A stretch of DNA of 64,000 bases from the NCBI GenBank assembly GCA_973895155.1, contig OZ316892.1, positions 1 to 64,000 of the forward strand, given 5' to 3'. The stretch's first letter is position 1; the number at the start of each line of letters is the position of its first letter. The DNA is from Marsupella aquatica (Eukaryota > Marchantiophyta). Shown piece by piece: positions 1-12,258 of this stretch. A program made the translations under genes and the position numbers. The notes beneath the pieces were generated by a model, which had not been told where the DNA came from, did not search any database, and was given only the letters and a program-made list of their open reading frames with translations.

Positions 1-645
1 CTTTGCGTAGCTACATGCTCACGAATCCGGTCATCCCTGTTAGGTTCGCGTTACCACTTTTACACGGCCTCTCGTCAAGTCCTTTGGGCACACAATTCCT
101 AGTAAGGGCCCTACCTATATACGTATACTGGATGTTCTTCTGCGTTTCGACCTTACATTGCTGGGCAACTATACTTCTCACCTCTGAGCGCCCAAGGAAG
201 CGGGACAGAATCTCTTTTTCAGCCCGGGATACTGTCCATCCTGGTTCAAGTCCTGCTCATTTCTTGCATGACGTCTCCTGCTGCCTGAGCTCCTTTTATT
301 TCCCGTCACAATCTACATCAATTTTGTTGCCACTTGCTCGTTACTTGCTTGTTGCCACTTGTCGTCAATTCTTCGTTTTGTATGCACGACACTTCAGTTG
401 CAAAGGGTTCTTTCTTGGAGGGCGATAAACAAGAGCACTCGCGCCATAGTTTTTCAGAGGGCAATGTGCGGGTATGACGGTGGGTTGCTTTGGGGTTTGG
501 ATGGAAGATCTTCTCATACTTTTTCTTCTCAGAACTTGTAGTTTTGATTCTCAAGTTTTGATGGCAAAGCTGGGATGATTCGTAAACGAGTCCAGCAGGA
601 GGAATTTGATCCTGGAGAAGATACCGCTACTGCTATCAAATTCAG

Positions 646-906
646 AACAAGAGTGTTATTACTTGGACCAGCATGATTGCGGGATACGCTAGGAGTGATC
701 ATGTTCAATCTGCACTCGACATTTTCAATCTAATGCGCCAAGAAGGCGTGAAGCCAAATGAGATCACGTATCTGAGCATCCTGAATGCATGTGGCAGCCC
801 ATTAGCTCTAACATGCGGAAAATAAATTCATGAGCATGTTCGACAGGTCGGCTTTGAATCATCCGTGCGTGTAGGGTCTGCTCTCGTACTGATGTACGCT
901 AAATAG
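646..906 (+). pseudogene. PPR protein fragment (PLS-type repeats)
   Basis: The frame from 646 encodes about 86 codons of pentatricopeptide-repeat sequence: VITWTSMIAGYARSDHVQSA, then GVKPNEITYLSILNACGSP, then HEHVRQVGFESSVRVGSALV ending at MYAK. The order matches a PPR repeat followed by the next one or two repeats of a PLS-class protein, which in plants bind organelle RNA at editing or processing sites. A TAA at 823-825 interrupts the reading, and a TAG follows at 904 exactly where the segmental duplication begins. No start codon, transit peptide or downstream E/DYW domain is attached. It is a truncated, dead piece. A C-terminal PPR piece lies at 24.36 kb, also just upstream of the other copy of the duplication. 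Confidence 0.8.
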
Positions 907-1219
907 TTCGCATTTTGACCCGAAGCTGCCCTGACGAGATGTCAAGGTCTCTCTGGTTTGAGAGTCGAATGACGGATTGTGAATGAATGAGTTGACAAAG
1001 ATCCACAAATGATTTTTGACCTGAAACGACTTCACCATCATGTGAGCCTTCCGAATCATAATGAAGTCCTTCCAAAACATCAAACACATTAGTCTTCAGG
1101 ATGTCAAAGTGTTCCCTGAAGAGCTTCTTGGCTTCCTCTTCAAATTTAGTTGCTGCAAACTTCCGAGCGAGTTTGAGCATCTGCCGTACATTATCTACTC
1201 CTAATCGTCGGCAAAACTC
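904..1219 (-). pseudogene. BTB/BACK-like domain fragment, copy A
   Basis: Read on the minus strand this encodes EFCRRLGVDNVRQMLKLARK, then FAATKFEEEAKKLFREHFDI, then a tail with SVIRLSNQRDLDISSGQ. The pattern of short helices, with a leucine/alanine-rich LARKFAATKFEEEA segment and a following FDVLEGL, resembles the end of a BTB domain passing into BACK, as in cullin-3 substrate adaptors. That assignment is by pattern only. There is no BTB core, no start codon upstream and no downstream Kelch, MATH or NPH3 region, so this is one exon-sized fragment. Nearly the same peptide is kept in copy B, with changes such as EEAKK to EETEK and LIHS to LTHS. Confidence 0.45.
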
Positions 1220-1646
1220 AGTGTCGATGATTAATTATTTAGCATCTAGAACAAATTGGAAGGGATATCTAGTGAAGGCCGATCGCGATGTAGCAGTGAT
1301 GACAAAACAACGTTGTAGGTCCTGTTTGGAGGCCAATTCAACGACGGTGGTTTGTATCAGCCCATCAAAAGTGGAATAATGATCAGCGGAGGTCAACTAT
1401 TTTTGTAAATTTGTAGCGGGTCCTAGTACAGAACCATAGTACTGAAAGTTGCCCTTTCTTTTCCCGAGGGGACATTTATGGCAGGACGTGATTGTTTCTC
1501 ACCTAGAGATAGCCGATGGCATCACAATCTCTCTGGTGCTCCAGCCAAGCACAGCTCCTTGTTCCCAGAGCTACTGTCCAGAGTGCTAACTTACGTAGTG
1601 GCAGTCCTAGTGTGAATCAAGCTTTATCAGGCCCCAATAAACCTGA

Positions 1647-1757
1647 CAGAGCGGCTACATACTGAGGCTTGATTCCAATCTTATCTGAGCATGCTTTGTC
1701 CCAGAGCGGCTACATACTGAGGCTTGATTCCAAGCTTATCTGAGCATGCTTTGTCCC
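1647..1757. repeat. 55-bp tandem duplication
   Basis: The segment beginning CAGAGCGGCTACATACTGAG occurs at 1647 and again at 1702. Copy B of the segmental duplication has only one, so the event postdates the large duplication. Confidence 0.8.
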
Positions 1758-3477
1758 AGATGGGAAGTCTGACCTCTGGGTCCCGCCCCGTAGCATCTGC
1801 TCGTCCCAGTTGTTTATCGAACTGTCCCCATCGCCCATTTGATCCCTAGGCTGTGTACAGCTGTAGCCCCTTTTCCTCCTTGCCCCCGCACTTCCGAATT
1901 GCAGCTTGAATGAATGTGCACTTTGTAGCCGACTGAGCAGCCAGGTGGATCAAATCAGCTTTAGTATTATGTCAGTCTTTTCCCTTTGGCCCAGTGTCCA
2001 AAGCTGCTGACATGGCTGTTCTAATCACATTGGCTTGCTACAACATTACTCCGACAGCATCTACTCTTAGTGACCCAACAGCATCGCGATCCCTAACTAC
2101 TCCGCCGAATTTTCCAAAGCTCAGCACAGTATTGACTTTACACGTGACCTCTTAAGCAAACCATTCATTCCTGTAGACTCAAGCAAGCGATGCTCAGAGT
2201 CTCATCGCCTTTCGCAGATCATTGGGGGGCAACAGACCACCGGCAGCACTTGAGAGATAGAATGCATGTCGACGCGGGAGCTCAATCACCACTGAACAGC
2301 CCCGCCTGGCATAAGGTTTCTTTACTCTAAGTACACACCAAACGCTCGTCCGCCGCAATGACATGAAAATCCCCCTCAAAACAAAATACATTGACGACAT
2401 CACTGTTTTGAGAATACAAGGATTACAGCAGTGCAAATATTTCGTCCACTAGGATCTCCACTTCTCCAGTCAATCAGTCCAAAGTAGGCGTTGAGATTCT
2501 CCGAATGATGAAACCTGTCCGGTAGAAGACTTTGGAACGCGCAACACTGCAACATGACCGAGTCACGTCAACGGTGCCCACATCTTGCGAACAACTCACT
2601 TTTGCATATTGTGTCGAGTTGCAAACGAACAAACCGGGATGCTGCTGTCATCTCTCGCTCTCTAGTCCCCACGGCCGATGTCGTCATTCTTTCTTGTGAG
2701 ATGTTTGGTTTTTTCATTTTCAATACCTTTGCGGACCCACTTGTTAGTGAGCACATGGGTCCTATGTTTTGCAGGGCCACAGGGATCCGTGTGTTTGAAG
2801 GTTGAGCGAATTAGTGAAGCGGCATATTGGGTTTAGGGTTGCATTCTCTGGCTCGTGGGGTCCCGCCTTCATTTCTTCATCGTTTTGCTTCTCGTTGGAC
2901 TATCGCAGCTTGAGTTTTTCAACTGGGCTTGTTACCAGTCTTGTCGTTTGAGCTTCATCGAGGAGTCTCTAACATGTGTACTTGTCACTCGTCTGGTTAG
3001 ATCGACTTTGTATCGACTGCTGCTGCCAACAGATCCTTGTGGTGTTCTCCCTTCTCTATTTCGAATGTATCTTCTCTCCATATATAGTTAGATCTGATCG
3101 GTAATTAGCTATTGCATCTCTCAATTATTTTGCACTTTATTAACTCAGGGTGCAAACATGGGATCATTAATTTGGCACTGCGAATGTGTTGGAATATATA
3201 TATTGCGCGTTGTTTTATGGGAGAAAGGTGCGAAAATAGTCCCAGCTAGATAATACACTTGACCTCCCGTGCAAATCTGATATTCAGGCCTGTGTTAAGT
3301 GCATAATTTCTTTTCGCTTCTAAACACTATTTTCGGTGCTTCATTCGTGCAAAAGAGAAAAGTTTTTGTTGTGATTATGTTGTGCCTCCCCCTAGAGTCC
3401 TGTGGGCAGGATATATAGAGATGGATACTCCGAGCTTGTATAGGAGGAGAGATTGATGGACAATGGTTTAATTACCA

Positions 3478-3719
3478 AAGAGGCGATTTGATCGCATGCA
3501 CAAGTATGCAGAGAATGATGTCATTGTCCCGGCAAAGTTTAAAGAGTTTCTGAACGCAGAGCAAGGTGAAACCGAGGTTGGGTGATGCCGAGAAGATCAT
3601 CAATGAGCAGATGGCTCACTAGAATACGATATTGATGAAAGCAAAGCACTCCTTCACATTGGATGCATTCCTCCAGTACCTTCTCGACCCGATTGTCAAC
3701 ATTGCTTACTTAAACAAGG
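3478..3719 (+). pseudogene. PI-PLC N-terminal (EF-hand-like) exon, copy A, broken
   Basis: This is homologous to the intact exon at 27196-27456. Copy A is damaged. It lacks five bases after GAGGTT (about 3577), which shifts the frame, and has TAG where copy B has GAG (CACTAG near 3619). The exon still ends at an AACAAG|GTGAGA splice donor at about 3719. Plant phosphoinositide-specific phospholipase C enzymes begin with an EF-hand-like region of this form. The catalytic X, Y and C2 domains are absent. Confidence 0.65.
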
Positions 3720-3974
3720 TGAGACAAAACTAGACGCGTCAATTTTTCCGTTTCTCATGTCTCGAGTAAGGCACGAATTAGAGTGGAGCCAATCCAGTAC
3801 TTCACAGTGAATTCTAGCACACTATTGTGGCTGCGGTAGTCGGAAGATTGTATAAAGCTGTGAAGAGGGTCTATATATGGCGGATCTTTAGAGGTACGGA
3901 TGGCTCATAGGCAGTTTTGTGACTTTCGTGGTCGGAAGCTGCCTTCAATCTGTCCCTAGATAAGGCTGGGAAAT

Positions 3975-5400
3975 TGGCATAGAGACCTTGCCATGTATGT
4001 TGTATGAGATTGTGGCCGTTTCAGCCAATTCTTTTGATGCTTCAATCAACCGAGTGGTTGTTGCACCTCACTGGTCACGTCAAGTGAACTACTGTACTAG
4101 CTACTGCGTTTATGTCCACTAAGGCCTCTGGTGGCTGGTCGAGTAGAACTCCCACACCAATAATGAACCTGTTAGCCGAAGCCCGCCACAAAGTTGTTAG
4201 GGGATCGGGACCAAAAGGCTGAGGGCAGCGCCCTATTCTACCCAAAACGCCACTTTTGGAACTTTTTTAAGTAGTACACATTGCGCCTGTTTTTTTCTCC
4301 ACTTCCTGCTACAACTTTTTAGGTTTTGTGATTAGACTGCCTCGCCGCCATCAAAGCTTAACATTGGGCCTTGTAGACTGTTCGAGACTGCCAGCTGATT
4401 TCTCCAAAGGGTCGCCGCTATAGCTTCTCCAAGAGAACGAATGCCACTGCAGCTTCCCCAGCAGAGGGTGGTCAAAAATCTGGATCACGTCCCATAGCCT
4501 GTCCACCTTGCTCCAAGCACTCATAGAGTCTTGAGTTTACGTTGTGTGCACATTGTGCTCCCCGTAAAATTTTGTCATTTCGCGCGCGCGGCAACTTGGA
4601 CTTGGTTCCTCACAATCGCGCATGCGTGGAACTTGTGATTGCTCTGTTATAAAGACTTTCAACAAAGTTTAACTACAAAATCAATTACGTGTCCAAGTTC
4701 GTCTGTAACTGCGGGGCTATTGCCTTTACTTCCCACAATACCGTGATCTCCTTGTTAATCTTAACAAGAGCATCTACACATCTCTTAGCATGTACCCAAC
4801 TCTTAGCATCTACATAACTCTTAGCATCTACGCAAGTCTTCGTTTCCATTGGCAACCATTTCCACTGTGCAACGACCTGCCGAGCAGTACCTCCAGGAAT
4901 TTGGTATAACAATTGTAAGAGAAGGCCAGACATCATAGCCCCTTGAGTGTGCACCTCGGGATCTCCTGGGGGGACATCCATAGAAGGAGATCCTTCTTTC
5001 AATTGGAGAAGAGGGCGTTGAGTGCGGTTCTCGTTGATCCCTTCCCTTCACTGGGGCGAACGGATGAGGGTCTCTACGACAACTCAATGCAGTTCTAAAG
5101 ATTGTCGACAACCCAACAATTGAAAGAGGAATAGAATCTTGATCTGTGGGAATGAGCCCGTCCTTCCAACTTCTTGACATGCCTGGCCAAAGAGCTTGAT
5201 CGATTAACAGAGTCACTGGCCTGCTATATATCAAAACCTTTCATGGTAGTGATTGTCATTCAATCCAGGCATTCATCCAGAGCTAGAGACCTTGCAGTGG
5301 GCACTACTAGTACATAGTTGGACAGCTACAAGATACGGATGTTACATGCTGTTGCTTGAGCATTTAGACAGTGTTTGGTCACTTTAGTCTCTAGAAGATA
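3975..5400. other. Non-coding stretch, no gene recognised
   Basis: No recognisable coding exon. Minus-strand ORFs around 4685-5234 show no known domain. They include a short tandem motif (ACTCTTAGCATCTAC repeated about four times at 4770-4835, about 18-bp unit) that yields a CVDAK-like peptide repeat. Probably decayed repeat DNA. Confidence 0.5.
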
Positions 5401-5439
5401 TGAATGGTCTTGTTGCTCGCAGAAAATCTAGTCTCTACT

Positions 5440-5780
5440 TTAGATAGTGATAATACCTAGGTTAGCATGTTCTAAGTTCTTTGTAGTTATTGGCGGCTTG
5501 ATCAGGAATTTTCGATAGTGATAATACCTAGGTTAGCATAATTTCTGAATCTTTGTAGTTATTCGGAACTCAGGAATGTTGGCTCAGTCTTTGGTCTTCA
5601 AATGGTATTTCTCTGGTTTTCTCCCCTTTTGTGTGTCTCATTTAGTTGAGATCCTCTGTCTCTTCTCCCCTCTTGTGTGTCTCATTTAGTTGAGATCCTG
5701 TATCAGCTTCTCCCCGTTTTGGGGGGTCATGTAATTGGGATCCTGTCCCTTCTCCCCTTTATTGGGTCTCATCCACAGAT
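5440..5780. repeat. Two adjacent short tandem repeats
   Basis: First, a roughly 73-bp duplication built on GATAGTGATAATACCTAGGT (about 5443 and 5515). Second, about four imperfect copies of a 40-45 bp unit containing TGTGTCTCATTTAGTTGAG and CTTCTCCCC (about 5600-5780). Confidence 0.75.
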
Positions 5781-6070
5781 TTGGCTCATTTTGTTCTTTG
5801 GTAGAGTGATTCATTTCCATTTGGACCCTCATTAGATGTATGTAAGCTAACGGAACATATTAAACAAATGGGACCTGCCTGTGGGCAAAAACCTATTGGG
5901 ACCACATGTGAACCTTGTCCTCTATCTAGTACCCATTGTTGCTTCTTTCTTGCAGTTATTTTTCATCATTTTGTTACTGATAACAATTAATAAATTGAGC
6001 TCAAAATAATTGATTTAATTAACCTTTGCTGTGTTTGCATTTCCTTTCTAAATCACTTAAGCTGAGGGTA

Positions 6071-6092
6071 AAGTTTAGGGTTTAGGGTTTAG
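6071..6092 (+). repeat. Interstitial plant telomere motif
   Basis: About three units of the plant telomere repeat TTTAGGG in a row (GTTTAGGGTTTAGGGTTTAG). Confidence 0.85.
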
Positions 6093-6460
6093 TTTATCTC
6101 TATAATTTGCTTTACTCCATTGTACTTTGTTTGGCCTTTTTCAGGAAATTGGTCCTTAGTTTTCTTAAATGTACTTCTTCCTCGTTTTCTATTTTAGTAA
6201 GGTCTCAATGTGGGGAGAGTTTTGTAGATCAATGAACTTAGAAAGTTTGTCTCTGCTTTGGAGCAATGTCGGCTTAATTTACAGCAGGGGAGTGTGAGTT
6301 CTTTGACAGTACTGGTCTAAGTATCCTAAATGTTAGATTCCCCTCAACAGACCCTACATGTGATCACACATTGAGACTTCACCCCTGGCTGCCTCTCACC
6401 AATATGTGCAACGTGCACTATATATATAAATTAACACACTTAGAATCAACTACTGTAGAA

Positions 6461-6480
6461 AGTTTAGGGTTTAGGGTTTA
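6461..6480 (+). repeat. Interstitial plant telomere motif
   Basis: A second run of nearly three TTTAGGG units, about 390 bp after the first and in the same orientation. Confidence 0.85.
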
Positions 6481-8282
6481 CTAATGATTTCTTATTAATT
6501 TCTTCTAGTGATGCCCATCTTGCAGTCTTATGTAAACTGTCAGTGAAATAAGTGTCACTCCCCCTATAAAAGAGGGGAGTAAGCCCATTCCCTTCAATTA
6601 TCTGAGCTTTGCCTAAATACACACATTGCACTCACCCATGGTGGAATGTAAGTTTATGGCATTCAAAGTCCAAACTCCAGTTTGACTGCAACCAGCTAAA
6701 TTGTAGGGTGGACTCCCTTGCCAATTAACTGCTGAACTTATTGTTGTTAGTTTAGCAAATGAGTAGCTAAACTATTCACTTAGTTTTCTCACTTTGATAT
6801 CTTTTCCTCACTTTTACTCTTTCTCTCTCCTTGGTATGTTTTCTCATGTCAACATCTTTTGTTCAACGCACGGGCATTGGTCTAGTTATAGATATGAATA
6901 CTCCCTCAAATGCATAGCACAACAGAGTGCCCCAAAAGTGCAGAGATTTTGGTACTCTGGAGCTAGTCTGGATCTAGATATATCCTAATAACAAGGAACT
7001 GGCACTCCAGCTTGCTTTGATGAAAAAAGTCACAATGCCATTACCTTCTTATAAATTTACCCTTGTACATTTTATGGTTCAGATTGTTGAACGATTCAAA
7101 GTGTAAGCTCATATGGGATCCCATCCGGGTCCCATGCATCTAATCATTAAACTGTTAAACCCTTTCAAGGTATTATAAACACTTAATGAACACTCAACTA
7201 TTATTTGATTCCTAACCATAACAATCTTTATGGTGCAACCTCTCGCCAAGTAATGAGTATCCACTGATTCCACCAGGCTACAAGTAGTCAATTCAGATTG
7301 GCGGCAGAAGAATAATCATTTTGCCTTGAGTAACTCTGAAGTGTGATTCATTTATGCCTGGTTTGGCCTTGATTTGTCATCCGTCACACCTGGTCATCCC
7401 GCCCCTATCCTGACACCGTCCCAACCTCATCCCAACCCTATCCCAACCCCACCCGGTCCCAACCACACCCCGTAGGGCAACACGTAAACTTGCCCGTTAA
7501 CTCAAACCGGGCATTTATCCCACACAAAGATCATCCAACCCCAGGGGCAGGTGAATAATCATTATGCATGGAGTAACTCTGGAATGTGACTCATTTCTGC
7601 CAAGGGAAGATCATCCAAACCCAAGGGAATGCAGCACATTGAACATGGTCAGAACATTGAACTACACAAACAAGGAGGGAGCTCGACCTGTACTTGCTCT
7701 AGGTTGGTCTCCTAGTGGTGTTGGCTATGCTGATGAGGAAGAAGCCTGAAGCACTTGTTGCTGCAAGCTGCCTCTCTCCGGCCACAATTCCAGGATCCTG
7801 AAAATTAAGCTTCACACCCTGACTTGGGCGTATGCCCAGGTTGACATTTTCCCTCCCTATCATTCTTATTGTTCGGAGAACATGATTGACAGTGAGTTTT
7901 GAAGTAAATTCTGGTGTATTATCCTTTTCCTTTTAATTAGTAGATATTTAAAAAGCAGAAGGGTTTGCAGAATTTATCACAAAGGACATGGTTACATTTC
8001 ATTATATTGAGTTTATGATGGTTTTATTACATTTTGCTTTGAACTTTTTATTGAATACTCCACGTTTCTCAGATTGCACAAGGGGATCTGGTTGTTGGGA
8101 TGACTTTGTGAGTGCAAAATCTACTTCCTTTAGTAGTTGGGAAGCTATCGGCCCTCTTTCACAAGATATTGCCTTACACGTCATTCAAAAGTAAGTTGGC
8201 TTCAAGCACTATTGTTGCCAATGATATGAAGCTCTACATGCACTTGGACAAATGAGTTTCAGTTTCAGGTTTCTTGTCATTG
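6481..8282. other. Non-coding stretch, no gene recognised
   Basis: No domain-bearing ORF found. Two diverged copies of a GAATAATCAT..GAGTAACTCTG segment sit at about 7308 and 7553. Between them is a C-rich run of CATCCCAACC-type units (7385-7470). Confidence 0.5.
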
Positions 8283-8785
8283 TTTTTGGTCATCCTCAAG
8301 ACACTAAATCCTTTTAGTGTTCTGTGCAGTGTCATTCATGCCAACATTGTACAAATATTGAGGCGAGACCAAGGAAAGAACTGTACACTCCTTGGGACAA
8401 ATCAATAGTAGATTTATGAAGGTGAGTACCTCAACATCAAAATTCCCCCTTTCTCCCCACCTACATGTTGAATTATTCATAAATCTAATGATAAAAATTA
8501 CAACTTACGGCATTTCGGTACTCAGATCTGAAATGGTTCGTGTACTATTTGACCGGAATTGTAATATTTACTGAATTGGAATTAGAATAAACAAATTCAG
8601 TGGATTTGTTTGCTATAGTGTGGGAAAATCTAAAAAAATTGAACACCATAAAATTAAAGTTTACACTTTATTGGATTCTTTGTTATAAAAACATTCTTGA
8701 ACTGTTTGTTAGAAAAGTTCTTAAACTAAAGTCCTCAAGGTTTTGAAGGACAGTATTTTTGAATGGCTATGATCACAGATCTCAC
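8283..8785 (+). pseudogene. Truncated fourth copy of the TET/JBP-like oxygenase gene
   Basis: This is a 5' relic of the gene at 55.96 kb. The untranslated leader (TTCTGTGCAGT.TCATTCAT onward), the leader-intron donor GAAG|GTGAGTACC (intron starts 8422) and intron sequence such as TACAACTTACGGCATTT match 55.67-55.95 kb closely. From 8603 the frame reads DLFAIVWENLKKLNTIKLKF, then TLYWILCYKNILELFVRKVL, then KLKSSRF, a TGA, and RTVFLNGYDH. This parallels the first part of the intact protein (FATVWEDLKKLDTVKLKF, ELFVKKVLKLESSRF). The start region (about 16 codons) is missing and everything after about 8785 is replaced by unrelated DNA, so the catalytic domain is absent. The 18-bp minisatellite follows directly. 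Confidence 0.85.
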
Positions 8786-8828
8786 CTTTTGGACGTGGTT
8801 ACAATTATCCCTATTTTCATTGCTCCCC

Positions 8829-9340
8829 ATGTGAATGAGGGTACTTTTATCTCCTGAGGGTACCCTTGTGCATGAGGGTACTCTTATCAGTGAGGGTACT
8901 CTTATCAATGTGGTACATTTATCAACGATGGTACTTAATTAGATCAATGAGGGTACCCTTATCAATGAGGGTACTCTTATCTCCTGAGGGTACCCTTGTG
9001 CTTGAGGGTACTCTTATCAACGAGGGTACTCTTATCAGCGAGGGACTCTTATCAGCGAGGGTACTCTTATCAATGGGTACGCTTATCAACAATGGTACTT
9101 TGATCAGTGAGGGTACCCTTATCAATGAGGGTACTCTTATCTCCTGAGGGTACCCTTGCGTATGAGGGTACTCTTAAGTATCAATGAGGGTACACTTATC
9201 AACAATGGTACTTTGATAATGAGGGTACCCTTATCAGTGAGGGTACTCTTATCTCCTAAGGGTATCCTTGTGTTGGGCCTTGTCCATGAGGGTACTCTTA
9301 TTAATGATGGTACTTTTATTAGTCATAGCAAGCAACAAAG
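8829..9340. repeat. 18-bp minisatellite
   Basis: About 28 imperfect copies of an 18-bp unit of the type GAGGGTACTCTTATCAAC, with frequent variants (..CCTGAGGGTACCCTTGTG..). Because 18 is a multiple of three, both strands stay open in places, giving spurious EGTLIN-type peptides. The array starts next to the truncated oxygenase relic. Confidence 0.9.
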
Positions 9341-10480
9341 CGGGCAGGGACCCCATGAAGGCGCCCTGCGCCGGTAGAAGGACTCCAAACGTACTGAAAA
9401 GACCCTAAACCTCACCGGACCAGCATTTTGGGTATTGCAGGGACAAATACCAGCCAAAGTACATGCCTGAATTTACCTGCTCTATATTGGTTCCCTAAAC
9501 CAGAGGTGATTTTTTTCATCAAATCCATACATTGTATCCTAGTTTTTTTCGCACATGATGTACAAACCTACATAATGTGAAAGTGGGGGAGAAGAAAAAC
9601 AGCAAAAACCAAAGCAAGCAAAAAAAAATTCAGCTTTTTCCAGGAAGAAAAAAAAACTTCACCGTCAGGGGGGAAGGAAAAAAAAACTCCAGCTTCAGGC
9701 GCTAGGGAAAAAAACTTGAGGAAGGGCAGGGAAGGAAAAACAATTTGAGCTTCAGGAAAGGGAAACTTTAAGATTTTAGACGATAGGAAAACTTCAGGTA
9801 AGAGTCAAATGTTTTTTTGTAGTATTTGTAAATTAGAGTCAGGAGTTTTGAACTATCTATTCTCTTCGGTGAATTTGTTTTGGCTACCTTGTTCTCTAGA
9901 AAGGCAAGCATTGTGCATCGGTTGAAGTGCAAAGAAGATAGGACGGTATTTTCTTTCCTGGGTATCGATCAATAGACACGTTATTTAAATATGGGGTACC
10001 ATTTATTCTAGTAAACAATTCTCTCATTACATTCAATATAAATGGACCCTAAACTCCCCCTGCCCCATTCTGGTCTGGTCTAGTTTTACTCCTCGACACC
10101 TCCGTATCTATTTCATACTCAGATTATACATTTTCATTTTTACCATCAACCCTAGATTTTCAGAACCTAGAAGCGACGTGTGAGCCGCACTTCACACAAA
10201 TCAAAATTTATTTTCCCCAGTCCCACATGACCTGCCAATTTTCCCTCACACTGGACACTTACATCTAGATAAAAAAACACTACTCAAATGGATGGCTGTA
10301 TGACATAACAAATGTGTTGTACAACACCTCATTTGTGGCCGAAAACTCATTTGTGGCCGAAGACTGTTGGTGTAACAAACAATCTTCCTACTTTACCTGA
10401 CCTGCATGATTACATCATTTCGTCACGTTTATAGTCTTGTGTCCATGTATGTAAAACCCCACATTTTTACAGCCCAGCTT
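9341..10480. other. Non-coding stretch with an A-rich patch
   Basis: No gene seen. 9590-9790 has A-rich runs broken by CTTCAG/AGCTTCAGG motifs, a low-complexity patch. The rest is unremarkable AT-rich DNA. Confidence 0.5.
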
Positions 10481-10519
10481 AGTACATTCCTTAATACATT
10501 CATTTGTACTTTAATTATG

Positions 10520-10920
10520 ATTATTAGATTACCCCGGCATTTGCTTCGTATCTATGTGTAGGATTACCCCAGCTTTGTATCCATGGGTGTGGCCAATTTC
10601 CAAACATTAACCTTACTAGTACTTTATTGATTATAAGATTACCCCGGCTTTTGTATTCATGTGTATGGCACAAATCCTAAACATTAATTAATGTATATTT
10701 ATTGATGGATAAGATTACCCCAACTTTCGTATCCGTGTGTATGGCACAATATCCTAAGATTAACTTGTCTAGTACATTGCTTTGTGATTGGATTACCCCG
10801 AGGTTCGGATGTATTCCTAACATTAACCTTAGTTGTACATTACTCGATTATTAGATTACCCTAGCTTGTGCATGATATCCACGTATATGGCCCAATTTCC
10901 TAAATAATATGAACCATAAT
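10520..10920. repeat. Degenerate tandem repeat, about 75 bp
   Basis: The motif GATTACCCCGGCTTTTGTAT and variants recur at about 10529, 10562, 10640, 10714, 10791 and 10856, with shared CCTAAACATTAACCTTA.TAGTAC sequence between them. Old satellite-like array. Confidence 0.7.
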
Positions 10921-11013
10921 ACCGCATTACATGACCTCAACTTTTGTATCTCTTACTGACAATGGCCATTTATCATGTAAACAGTGTCAACAGTGTGTGG
11001 TTTTCTCAGAATA

Positions 11014-11030
11014 CTCTAAACCCTAAACCT
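11014..11030 (-). repeat. Short telomere-type motif (C strand)
   Basis: CTCTAAACCCTAAACCT gives two CCCTAAA units, opposite in orientation to those near 6 kb. Confidence 0.6.
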
Positions 11031-11569
11031 TGTTCCTTTTCTTTCAATAGTGTTGTGTGGGTTTATCAGAATACTTGGCCTTTACAGATGAACACCTTTT
11101 AAGATTAAGAGTGTACCAAGGGTTAGCGCGAGGTGCAATACAATGCCCACAACAAGATAGATTAGGCAATTCAACCATACTACCCTGCTGTGCCTGTTTG
11201 TTCCCGAAAAAACCTTCACCCATACTGGAAGGTTGCCCATTCAACCTCCTTATAGTAGCAGACTGAACAGAAATCATCACAACTAATCCAAAAACGCAGA
11301 CTACTGGACAGTACAGTGAGTACTTCTGATTATTATACAGTAAGAGTGTGTGTGGTCAGTGATGATGTGGTTTGTCAATAGCTTCTCATCCCACTTTATA
11401 AAAACAACAGTGAGGACAGTCTGACCAGCACCGCATTTCTTCATTAATGAACATGTCTGTTTACGGTAGTCCACAAAACAAGACATTCCACTCGTAAACA
11501 AAATAAGACATTCCACTTAGAGCAGCATTGCTCTCCTATTGTTCAACTGAGTAATCACTTATCAAAGTG

Positions 11570-12240
11570 GCTTCAACTGTGGCTGTGCGTTATAGAATAC
11601 CCCCATCCCACGTACCCCCCTTCACCTTCAATACTGTAATTTTGATACGTAAAGACTTTCGTGGCTTTTCTCTTTGTATATTTGAGTGCATTAATTCTCC
11701 ATAATGCACCCCTTTTTTTGAGGAGGGGATTATACAAAACACCTACCTGATACTAACACAATATCTATGAATAGAATCTAATATAACTAAAGAAGGTATA
11801 TTTTTGGCCAATTCCATAGCAACCACTTCTTGGATGACCCTTTAATTTGAATTTTCTATTTCAGGGATTCACTTTTTCTTGTTTGTTACCAAAAAGTCAC
11901 TCAAGTTTTTACGTACATTAAATGTCCTAGTTACGGGCATTATATCCCACAATGCCCTCTAACCAGGACATTATCCTATTAATACCCTTCAGAGCACATG
12001 GGCATTAATTTGCATTACCCCAGCCCATGGTGGCTGTGCATTTTAGAATACCCCATCCCTCATACCCCCAACCTTCAAAATACTGTAATTTGATACATAC
12101 ATACCCTTCGGAGCACATTGGCACTTGCATTACCCCAACACATGGTGGCTGTGCGTTTTGGAATACCCCATCCCTCGTAACCCCCAACCTTCAAAATACT
12201 GTAATTTGAAACATACATACCCATCTGAGCACATGGGCAT
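11570..12240. repeat. Tandem repeat, about 115 bp, three copies
   Basis: Units carrying GGTGGCTGTGC..AATACCCCATCCC..TACTGTAATTTGA occur at about 11576 (diverged), 12026 and 12141. The last two are 115 bp apart and nearly identical. The region between the first and second copy shows no gene. Confidence 0.75.
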
Positions 12241-12258
12241 TTCCCACGTCCAAAATTT

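Larger units (their letters stand above)
904..3974. repeat. Segmental duplication, copy A
   Basis: This block is closely similar to 25328-27752, beginning at the TAGTTC..CATTTTGACCCGAAG junction and ending near the CTTCAATCTGTCCC tract at about 3945. Both carry a BTB/BACK-like fragment (minus strand) and a PI-PLC exon (plus strand). Copy A has extra sequence at about 2313-2845 and 3081-3367 and a local 55-bp tandem duplication (1647-1757). Copy B has an extra segment of about 160 bp near 26.41-26.57 kb. Apart from the two gene fragments I see only non-coding sequence; the short ORFs inside are not convincing. Confidence 0.85.

Noticed and set aside
4685-5234. Two overlapping minus-strand ORFs near 5 kb
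   Set aside because: No domain, a short tandem peptide from an 18-bp repeat, and no conservation visible in the window.
8866-9377. EGTLIN-repeat proteins on both strands
   Set aside because: Produced by the 18-bp minisatellite, open on both strands; no start context or flanking coding sequence.
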